The position numbers and the translations under genes are program-made. Source: Falsibacillus pallidus (lineage in GTDB: Bacteria; Bacillota; Bacilli; Bacillales; DSM-25281). Taken from it: 64,000 nucleotides of DNA. The stretch spans positions 434,001 through 498,000 of the forward strand of contig NZ_QQAY01000001.1 in the NCBI RefSeq assembly GCF_003350505.1, in the 5' to 3' direction. Positions 47,551 through 54,546 of the stretch are shown piece after piece; position 1 is the first letter of the stretch; every line of letters starts with the position of its first letter. The notes below the pieces were generated by a model. That model saw nothing but the letters and a program-made list of their open reading frames with translations, ran no database searches and was not told the origin of the DNA.

Positions 47551-48301
47551 TATAGAGCCCTCCTAAATACGCGGATTGGACGGTCTCATTCTTGACGATT
47601 TCATCCGGTGGACCGTCAGCAAGCAGCTGACCGTTGAAAAGAACCATGATAGAATCGGATAACTCCATGATCATATCCATTTTGTGCTCGATCAACACAA
47701 TGGTCCTTTCTCCCCGCAGTTTAATATTTTTAATGACTTCCACTATGGCCGGCACTTCTTCAACGGACATTCCCGCGGTCGGTTCATCCAATAGAAGGAT
47801 TTCTGTTTCCAGCGCGAGAAGCATGGCAATTTCGAGCTTCCTTTTTTCCCCGTGTGATAGATTGCATGCCAAGGAACCCGCTTTACTATCTAAGAGAACA
47901 AGCTTCAGATGATCCTCTGCCTTTTTGACCACCGAATCAAATCTGCTAAAATGCCGCAGCATCTGATAGCGGATTCCTGCTTGTGATTGAACGGCCAATC
48001 TTACATTTTCCAGCACCGTTAAATTCGGGAACACATTCGTGATCTGAAAAGAGCGCCCTACGCCTTTTCTCGTCCGATTTGTCGGAGAAAGAGAAGTGAT
48101 ATCCTCCCCTTTTAACATGATGCTTCCTTTTGTCGGTGAAAGCTGGCCGCTCAAAAGGTTGAAAAATGTTGTTTTCCCTGCCCCGTTAGGTCCAATGATC
48201 GCCTTGAAATGCTTTTCCTGAATGGCGATGCTTACACCGTCAACAGCTGTATGCCCGCCAAGTCTGATCGTCAAATCTTTTGTCTCTAGAATATTTCCCA
48301 T
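47534..48301 (-). CDS. HAAT-family ABC ATPase, LivG type
   Basis: ATPase of 255 residues with Walker A IIGPNGAGKTTFFN, the LivG segment GVGRSFQITNVFPNLTVLENV, a degenerate signature LSHGEKRKLEIAM (LSHGE instead of LSGGQ, usual in LivG) and Walker B ILLLDEPTAGMS. It ends with the characteristic LADGPPDEIVKNETVQSAYLG. GGAGGC precedes ATG 48301. It is separated from the binding-protein gene by a stable hairpin. Confidence 0.93.
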   Translation of the reverse strand: MGNILETKDLTIRLGGHTAVDGVSIAIQEKHFKAIIGPNGAGKTTFFNLLSGQLSPTKGSIMLKGEDITSLSPTNRTRKGVGRSFQITNVFPNLTVLENVRLAVQSQAGIRYQMLRHFSRFDSVVKKAEDHLKLVLLDSKAGSLACNLSHGEKRKLEIAMLLALETEILLLDEPTAGMSVEEVPAIVEVIKNIKLRGERTIVLIEHKMDMIMELSDSIMVLFNGQLLADGPPDEIVKNETVQSAYLGGLYNEFTA

Positions 48302-48346
48302 TTATGCCTCCACCTGCCTTGCTTTTATTATCAAAATAAAGAAGAG

Positions 48347-48399
48347 AAGTGCCGGAATCCCTTTCCACCTAAACTATGGATGAGGAATCACCGGCACTT
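48347..48399 (-). other. Intercistronic hairpin between binding protein and ABC ATPase genes
   Basis: Minus-strand stem AAGTGCCGG + GATTCC pairs with GGATT + CCGGCACTT across a loop of about 23 bases. The following sequence CTCTTCTTTATTTT is only partly T-rich. It would protect the upstream mRNA or act as a partial terminator, keeping binding protein in excess. Confidence 0.65.
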
Positions 48400-48421
48400 A
48401 CCTTTTAAGAATGGTTCTTTA

Positions 48422-49648
48422 TTAGTTCCGGATCGGCGGCGCCGTTTCTTCAGGAGTCAATTCCCTGATCAATACCGGAACAGGATATGGCACGCCATCT
48501 TTCTTCTCCAGCTTGATAGCGTACATGGATTGCAATGCCTGGTGGTCTTCTTTACGGAAAGTCATTTTGCCTTTAGGTGTTTCAAAGCTCATTCCTTCCA
48601 TAGTTTTGATCAATTTATCCGCGTCAGCATCCCCTTTTGTTTTCTTCAGCGCATCCACAATGGCGATCGCTGCACTCATGCCGCCCGGTGTAAAGAGATC
48701 CGGTACTTCTCCGTTATAGCGCTTCTTATGTTCTGAAACGAGCCAATCATTGATTTTGTTTTTCGGAAGATCGTTGTAGTACACAGTGAATCCTTCCATG
48801 CCGACAAGGGGCTCCATTGTTGAAAGTGCTGCAATATCAGGTGCGCCTGTTGAAATTTTGATGCCTTTTTCCTGGATTTTCATGTCGGCGATTTGGTTCC
48901 AAGGTGAATTTGCCCCAGCCCAAATGACGAATAAATAATCCGGCTTCTCATCGATGATTTTTTGTAGATTTGATGTGAAATCCGTTGCGGCAGGATCTGC
49001 GTATTCTTCTAAGACGACATCAGCACCAAGCTTTTCAGCTGCTTCTTTGAATGCCGCCACTCCATCTCGTCCGAAAGAGTAGTCAGGAGCAAGAGTCGCA
49101 ATCTTGACGCCTTTCTTCGCAATCGCTGCTGCACCCGCCACTGCATCCTGTGAAGAGTTTCTCGCAGTCCTGAAAATATACTTATTGAATTCTGAGCCCG
49201 TGATGCTGTCTGCAACGGCAGGCTCGACGATCATCACTTTTTCATATTCTTCCGCCAATGGAAGGACTGCCAATGTATCCCCTGAACTTGAGGATCCGAC
49301 CAAGAAGTCGACATTGTCTTCTTCAAGAAGCTTAGTCGCTTTTTGAACAGCCACTTCAGGTTTGGTTTCCGTATCTTCATACACTACCTGGATCTTCCTG
49401 CCATCGACTTCCATTTTTCCATCTGTGGCATAATCAAGTCCAAGTTCAAACCCTTGCTTTGTCTGTTTGCCGTAAGATTCAAGTGCGCCAGACAGAGAAG
49501 CCAATACCCCAATCTTGATCGGTTCCTTCGATTTAGAACCGCCTTCCTTTTTACCGTCCCCTGATGCATCATCAGACGAACATGCACTTGTGAACAAGAG
49601 CACGGCAATAAGCATCATAATAAGAGCTGTAAACCTGCGAGTCTTCAT
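48422..49648 (-). CDS. HAAT-family solute-binding lipoprotein (Leu/Ile/Val-binding type)
   Basis: Extracytoplasmic substrate-binding protein of 408 residues with a lipoprotein signal (LMLIAVLLFTSAC type; lipobox TSAC, Cys near residue 23) and a Ser/Gly/Lys-rich linker. The mature domain begins PIKIGVLASLSGALESYGKQ, the type I periplasmic-binding fold of LivK-like proteins, and contains VDFLVGSSSSGDTLAVLPL. First gene of a nine-gene operon running to the thiolase. Proteins of this class bind amino acids, amides, urea or aromatic acids; co-location with CoA-dependent enzymes favours an organic acid here. Confidence 0.92.
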   Translation of the reverse strand: MKTRRFTALIMMLIAVLLFTSACSSDDASGDGKKEGGSKSKEPIKIGVLASLSGALESYGKQTKQGFELGLDYATDGKMEVDGRKIQVVYEDTETKPEVAVQKATKLLEEDNVDFLVGSSSSGDTLAVLPLAEEYEKVMIVEPAVADSITGSEFNKYIFRTARNSSQDAVAGAAAIAKKGVKIATLAPDYSFGRDGVAAFKEAAEKLGADVVLEEYADPAATDFTSNLQKIIDEKPDYLFVIWAGANSPWNQIADMKIQEKGIKISTGAPDIAALSTMEPLVGMEGFTVYYNDLPKNKINDWLVSEHKKRYNGEVPDLFTPGGMSAAIAIVDALKKTKGDADADKLIKTMEGMSFETPKGKMTFRKEDHQALQSMYAIKLEKKDGVPYPVPVLIRELTPEETAPPIRN

Positions 49649-49700
49649 ACCTTCAATTCCCCCTCATCCCAATAATGATCAAGCATTAAGCTTTGAAATC

Positions 49701-49733
49701 ATCATAAAAGATAGGAGTTACAAAAGAGTTACA
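49701..49733 (-). promoter_or_regulatory. TGTAAC direct-repeat promoter of the importer operon
   Basis: Minus strand: TGTAAC (49733-49728), 5 bases, TGTAAC (49722-49717), 10 bases, TATGAT (49706-49701). The repeat-to-repeat period is 11 bp and there is no recognisable -35, the picture of an activator-dependent promoter. The neighbouring BTAD-type regulator is the natural candidate to bind it. Confidence 0.7.
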
Positions 49734-49780
49734 TAGAAAAGCCCAAGCCGCCGGAGCTGGACAATTAGAAGACTCATAAC

Positions 49781-49810
49781 AAAAAAACGCCCGCACCTGG
49801 ACGCTTTTTG
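49781..49810 (-). terminator. Terminator of the MalT/BTAD regulator gene
   Basis: AAGCGTCC / GGGCGTTT stem (two G-T pairs) followed by a run of seven T on the minus strand, beginning just after the stop. Confidence 0.75.
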
Positions 49811-49821
49811 CCGCTTCACAT

Positions 49822-52800
49822 TCAATTCGCTTCAAGGATCATGCCGTACATTTGCCTTGTTCTTTCCATTGGCTCCACGCCAAGTTCTTCGTTCAATTTT
49901 TTCACACACTTATTGAACCATTTCAATGCCTGTGGCCTATTATTTTTTTGATAATAGCAGAACATCAGCAGGCGGTATGCTTCTTCCCATGAAGAATCCT
50001 GCTCAAGAATTTTTTCGCACCAGGAGATTGCTTCATCATATTGTTCCGTCTGAACGGCAATCTGTGCAAGCCTCTCCGCTCCCCTTAAGAATATTAATTT
50101 CCATTTCTCTTTTTCGCCCTCACACCATGAACAGCCTTTTTTCTCGGCAAGGAATTCTCCATTGTATAAACTGATTCCTTTTTTTAATAACGTTCCTGAT
50201 TTCTCAGGTGAATGTTCGTCCAGCCCTTCCTGAACCCAGCGCTGCATTAGGAGGCAGTCGATTTCAATCATGGCTTTCGGGTTCAGTCCGTATCCGTTAT
50301 TGACTCTCTGAACAAAAAAGGGCTTCTCCCTCGGCTTCCGATTCGGTTCCAAGGCGTTATTCAATGCGTTCAGTGCCACTTTAAAGTCCCGATCATTACT
50401 TTTGCTGCTATTTTCCGGCCAAAGTTCTTCACACAATTCTTCTTTATTCCACCATTCCCCTTTATGGATGATGAAAAATTGGAATAGTTCTTTCGCCTTT
50501 TCCCTTTGCCAGTCCTTATCTTCAATAAGCCGATCACCCATACCGACATGGAATTCCCCCAATGTCGAAACAGTCAGGGAATAGCCTGGATGGGATTCGA
50601 TTTCATCATAGCCTGCTTCCTTTAATAATTTTCGTGTATAAACCGGATCAATCTCCAATTCTTTCGCTTTCAGGAGAAGAGGGATGTGAGCCTGCAAGTC
50701 TTTGGGGCCGAATGTCGTATGGTTTTTGAGGAAAAATTCATATTCCCCGAATTGGACATCTTGCAGGAATTTGCTCATAAACTGTCCAAATGCACCATCA
50801 TCCCCCAAGTCCAATGCAATTCTTGCAAGCCAATATTCTTCTGCCATCAAACCATATTGGTCCCCGCATATGAGAGAACCCTTCTTAGCTTCACTGATTT
50901 CCTTCATGGCATCTTCAAGTTTTCCTGAATAGACATAAGAAATCCCCATACAAAGTTTAATCAATGAAGACAGCCACATATCCTGGACTTTTTCTGTTTC
51001 ATACAGCGCCCTTCTGCCTGCTTCCAATGCTTTTTCCGGTGCCCCCTGCCTCCCATATAAAATACAAAGTCCCATATATGGCTCAGCATTTCCCCTTGAG
51101 ACATTCATCTCACCCATCATTTTGAGTGCGGTCATATAGCATTCCTCTGCCAGGTCAGGATGATAGCGGTCAAGCTGCTGGACGGCATGCCCCATCCTGA
51201 TCCATCCACATGCTTCAACAAATGGAGTCTTAAAACGGATGCCTTGTTCAATCCCTTTCTGGGCAAGCCTTTTTGCCTCTTCCCCGTTTCCGATGAAAGC
51301 TTCAATCAGTGAAAAAAGAAGATCTGTCTCCCGGTGAGACTGGGGAAGGTGTATTTTCTCTTCCGACTTTCTTTTTATCAGGATTGATTTAGCCTGATTG
51401 AGTTTGCCTGTACGCAAAAACATCCTTGCATCAAGGTTGCCTTCTTCAATCAATAATTTTTCTGACTCCAGTTTTTCATACCACTTTTCTGCTTTTACGG
51501 CATTCCCCGAGTTGACCAGGTTTTCCGTGATCAGTTTATAAATTTTCTGCTTTTCAGACAGGCTCGGAGAAGGAAACTTTTCAAGCATATTCAGAGCATC
51601 AAATAAGTATCTCTCAGCTTTAAGGGGCTGGATCGTATCAAGATAAATCTCTGCAATTCCCATATAGGCCTGGCTGCAAAGAAAAAATTCATTTTTATCC
51701 CTGCAGATGTCCAGTAAATGCTGATAGCATCTTTCCGCTTTTTCGTAGTAAGAACGGTGCCTTAATACATCCCCTTCATGAAGCCATAGGATGACATGCT
51801 CATTTTTTATTTCTGCAGGCAAACGCTTGAGCTGGTCTGACAACCCTTCCAGCTTTCCTGCTTGAAGCATGCTCGTGCCCCATTTTTCAAGGATCTTGGC
51901 AATGCCGATATGAAATTGAATCCTGTCATAATGATAAATGGCTGAATCCCAATTGTTTTTGCTTAAATAGAAAGCTGCACTCTTCTTATGCAGTTCCTCG
52001 TAAATCTGTTTACTTTCCTCTTTTAATTTCTTCTCTAAGAATGATTTGAACAATGCATGGAAGCGGTATTGATGTCCTGAGGCTTTATGTATGAATGTAT
52101 TTCTTTCGGACAGCTGTTCAAGCATGAGATCTGATGCCGGCAAGCCGATGATTTCGTCGCAGATTTCCGGACTGATTTCTTCGAGTATCGACGTCTGCTT
52201 CAAAAAATGCTGGACCATGGAGGTTTGTTTGGAAAATACCTCTTCCGCTAAATAATGGAACAGTTCGTCCATTGAGGTATGCTGTCCCTGTATGATTTCT
52301 TCAAGGACGGCTGCTTTTCCACTCTCGTCTTCCAGCTGCTCCCCGATCATGGAAAGGGCAATGATCCATCCTTCTGTGAATTCATAGATCCTTGCAATCT
52401 CTTCCTCTTTAAGTGCAGCATCATAATATTCATTTAAAAGCAGATCGATTTCTTCTTGATTGACAACGAAATCCCTTTGATCGATTTCGTGCAGCCTTTT
52501 CGTGAGTTTCCACTTGGACAACAGCTTCCATTTCGGTTTCATACGGCTGGAAATCGCAAAATGGATTCCTGCAGGCAAGAGGTCTATCACATTCTCCATC
52601 CATTGATTGATGGAAAAGGAGTGATCGACTAAATGAAAGTCATCGAGAACGATGGTAAGTCCATCCTTTAGAAGAGAAAGCTCATTTATCAATGCTCCTG
52701 TCAGGGAATCCATCTCTTCTTCGCGGAAATACTTCTCCATCGACTGAAGGCTGTTGAGAAGATCGATGCCGAATTGAGGATAGCTCCTCCTGATTGCATG

Positions 52801-53055
52801 GATAAGATAGGTGATGAACGGAAGGATATCGTCGTCCCCGGCTGTAATTGTATACCAGCAAAACGGCGCTCCCTCATCATGCAAAAAGAGACTGAGTGCG
52901 GTGCTCTTGCCATAGCCTGCTCCGGAATGAATCAGCGTTGCGGGGCAGCTTCGCATCCCCTTCATCTTTTTGAATAGGGATGGGCGTCTTATGAAATTAT
53001 CTCTGGCAAGGGGTGGGATTAATTTGGTTTCAACAATGATCATCGAAGAGCCCAT
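49822..53055 (-). CDS. MalT-like STAND ATPase regulator with C-terminal BTAD (SARP-like) DNA-binding module
   Basis: Large cytosolic regulator of 1077 residues. N-terminal NTPase of the MalT type: P-loop HSGAGYGKSTAL (about 43-54), Walker B TIVLDDFHLVD (about 129-139), and arginine-containing RLHEIDQRDFVVNQEEI (about 190). A long helical repeat region (about 350-820, TPR-like) follows. The C-terminal 252 residues are an OmpR-type winged helix (826-926; GEFHVGMGD, then LCEELWPENS and RVNNGYGLN) and a BTAD helical domain (930-1077). MalT itself has a LuxR helix-turn-helix there, so this is a different DNA-binding head. ATG 53055 follows AGGAG. It lies just upstream of the importer operon and is the probable activator of both TGTAAC-repeat promoters. 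Ligand unknown. Confidence 0.9.
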   Translation of the reverse strand: MGSSMIIVETKLIPPLARDNFIRRPSLFKKMKGMRSCPATLIHSGAGYGKSTALSLFLHDEGAPFCWYTITAGDDDILPFITYLIHAIRRSYPQFGIDLLNSLQSMEKYFREEEMDSLTGALINELSLLKDGLTIVLDDFHLVDHSFSINQWMENVIDLLPAGIHFAISSRMKPKWKLLSKWKLTKRLHEIDQRDFVVNQEEIDLLLNEYYDAALKEEEIARIYEFTEGWIIALSMIGEQLEDESGKAAVLEEIIQGQHTSMDELFHYLAEEVFSKQTSMVQHFLKQTSILEEISPEICDEIIGLPASDLMLEQLSERNTFIHKASGHQYRFHALFKSFLEKKLKEESKQIYEELHKKSAAFYLSKNNWDSAIYHYDRIQFHIGIAKILEKWGTSMLQAGKLEGLSDQLKRLPAEIKNEHVILWLHEGDVLRHRSYYEKAERCYQHLLDICRDKNEFFLCSQAYMGIAEIYLDTIQPLKAERYLFDALNMLEKFPSPSLSEKQKIYKLITENLVNSGNAVKAEKWYEKLESEKLLIEEGNLDARMFLRTGKLNQAKSILIKRKSEEKIHLPQSHRETDLLFSLIEAFIGNGEEAKRLAQKGIEQGIRFKTPFVEACGWIRMGHAVQQLDRYHPDLAEECYMTALKMMGEMNVSRGNAEPYMGLCILYGRQGAPEKALEAGRRALYETEKVQDMWLSSLIKLCMGISYVYSGKLEDAMKEISEAKKGSLICGDQYGLMAEEYWLARIALDLGDDGAFGQFMSKFLQDVQFGEYEFFLKNHTTFGPKDLQAHIPLLLKAKELEIDPVYTRKLLKEAGYDEIESHPGYSLTVSTLGEFHVGMGDRLIEDKDWQREKAKELFQFFIIHKGEWWNKEELCEELWPENSSKSNDRDFKVALNALNNALEPNRKPREKPFFVQRVNNGYGLNPKAMIEIDCLLMQRWVQEGLDEHSPEKSGTLLKKGISLYNGEFLAEKKGCSWCEGEKEKWKLIFLRGAERLAQIAVQTEQYDEAISWCEKILEQDSSWEEAYRLLMFCYYQKNNRPQALKWFNKCVKKLNEELGVEPMERTRQMYGMILEAN

Positions 53056-53127
53056 TCCTTCTCTCCTCTTTTAATCAGACTTTTTAAAATATTTTAACAT
53101 ATTTTAGCAATCCACGGTCTTTAAAAA

Positions 53128-53159
53128 GAAAAAAACTGGCCTGTTTCCGCCAGTTTTTT
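53128..53159 (-). terminator. Terminator of sipV
   Basis: AAAACTGGC / GCCAGTTTT stem with an eight-base loop, then T tract on the minus strand, immediately after the signal peptidase gene. Confidence 0.88.
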
Positions 53160-53712
53160 AAAAATTAATATCCCATTTTTTTAATGGCCAGTATCTTAAA
53201 TCCACTTTCCCCACAACCTGGCTTTCATCAACAAAACCGAAGTAGCGGCTGTCCGAGCTGTCCCTTCTATTGTCGCCAAGTACAAATATCTTGCCTGGAG
53301 GGACTTTGTCCTTGTTGGTTATTTCTTTCAGTGTAAAATCTCCTGTAAGCTTGCCGTCTATGATCTCTGATTTGTATTTATCCAAATAAGGTTCCTTATA
53401 CGGCTTTCCATTGATATATAAGATGTCATTTTTATATTGAATGGAATCCCCTGGCAGCCCTATGACTCTCTTCACATAGTCTTCTTCCTTATTTGCATGG
53501 AAGACGATCACATCAAAGCGGTCAAAATCACCAATGTCGTAGCCGATTTTATTGACAACCAATTTATTTCCATCCTGCAGGGTAGGCATCATTGATTTTC
53601 CTTCCACTACATAATTGGAAAAGACAAATGTACGGATGATAAAAAACAGCAAAAGGCCGATGCAAAAAGCCTTGAACCATTCGACTCCTTCTTTTCTCCA
53701 CTGGTCATTCAC
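53158..53712 (-). CDS. sipV: Type I signal peptidase
   Basis: Membrane-bound Ser/Lys protease of 184 residues that removes signal peptides from exported proteins. One N-terminal helix (about 13-31, KAFCIGLLLFFIIRTFVF) anchors it; catalytic Ser40 is in GKSMMPTLQ and Lys81 in YVKRVIGLPGD, with the GDNRRDSSDSRYFG box E region. GTG 53712 follows TTTGGAGGG. The longer frame to 53871 overlaps the upstream membrane protein gene and is rejected. Bacillus has several Sip paralogues; the adjoining yhjE-like gene suggests sipV. Confidence 0.9.
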   Translation of the reverse strand: MNDQWRKEGVEWFKAFCIGLLLFFIIRTFVFSNYVVEGKSMMPTLQDGNKLVVNKIGYDIGDFDRFDVIVFHANKEEDYVKRVIGLPGDSIQYKNDILYINGKPYKEPYLDKYKSEIIDGKLTGDFTLKEITNKDKVPPGKIFVLGDNRRDSSDSRYFGFVDESQVVGKVDLRYWPLKKWDINF

Positions 53713-53734
53713 AGCGCATCCCTCCAAAACTTGC

Positions 53735-54352
53735 TTATTCACGAACTCGTACTTTTTGACTTTTAATGCTGAGTTTATTTTCAATCTGTTTTCCTGCAAT
53801 CCACATGACAAAGATAAAAAGTAAAATGAACAGGGTCTTTTTTGGTTCCTGAACCAGCGCAGCAGGGTCATGTCCTATGAAGCTGATCATAAAAACCATC
53901 ACCATCTTGCTTGCGGCTGAAACGAAAAAGTATTTTCCCGGGGAAATGTGAGAGAGGCCGGCGACGATATTCACCAGCGCTGAAGGAGTGAAAGGGAAGC
54001 ACAGCAGCAGGAACAATGGTCCAAACCCATGCCTGTCTACCCACTCCATCATCTTTTTCACATGCTTATGCCGTTCAAAGAAATGAAAAAGCTTCTTTTT
54101 CCCAAAATAACGGAAGAGGAAAAACACAAGCATTGAACCAGCTACCGCTCCTATCCAAGAAAACAAAAAACCCCACCATAGCCCGAATGCGCTTGCATTT
54201 GCCATTACAAGTAAAAACAAAGGCAAAAAAGGGATCACTGCCTCAATCATCGGGAGCAAGATGCCCACCGCCGGTCCAAAGGCCTTGTAGTGTTGGATCC
54301 ATTCCATTACAGTATCAATCGTGATCAGCTCTCGCAAGGCATGCAGTTCCAT
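53735..54352 (-). CDS. yhjE: TVP38/TMEM64 (DedA-like) membrane protein
   Basis: Membrane protein of 205 residues with the SNARE-associated/VTT domain: AVIPFLPLFLLVMANASAFG, then GAVAGSMLVFFLFRYFGKKK and the FCFPFTPSALVNIVAG-like re-entrant segment (LCFPFTPSALVNIVAG). Relatives are lipid scramblases or proton-dependent transporters. The C-terminus is a final helix plus basic tail. In B. subtilis, yhjE lies beside sipV, and here too the two are adjacent (22-base gap). Role inferred only. Confidence 0.85.
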   Translation of the reverse strand: MELHALRELITIDTVMEWIQHYKAFGPAVGILLPMIEAVIPFLPLFLLVMANASAFGLWWGFLFSWIGAVAGSMLVFFLFRYFGKKKLFHFFERHKHVKKMMEWVDRHGFGPLFLLLCFPFTPSALVNIVAGLSHISPGKYFFVSAASKMVMVFMISFIGHDPAALVQEPKKTLFILLFIFVMWIAGKQIENKLSIKSQKVRVRE

Positions 54353-54506
54353 TCTTTTCTCCTTATATTACAATGATTATGTAATTTCTCTGCTAATTGA
54401 ACGACTATTTTTCCTCATCTATTTGTTAGAACTGTTTTCAATAAGCTTAATCTTGTTCTTATGTTTGAAGTATATCATATCTTTTATGCACCAATCCTTA
54501 TTCAGC

Positions 54507-54537
54507 AAAAAAAGCTGGAACAGCATCCAGCTTTTTT
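54507..54537 (-). terminator. Terminator of the S9 peptidase gene
   Basis: AAAAGCTGGATGCTG / CAGCTTTT-type hairpin (arms AAAGCTGG and CCAGCTTT) followed by a T tract on the minus strand. Confidence 0.82.
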
Positions 54538-54546
54538 CAGATTATT

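Noticed and set aside
53713-53871. Longer signal peptidase reading frame starting at 53871
   Set aside because: It would overlap the upstream membrane protein gene by more than 130 bases and lacks a ribosome site; GTG 53712 has a strong one and gives a normal-length enzyme.
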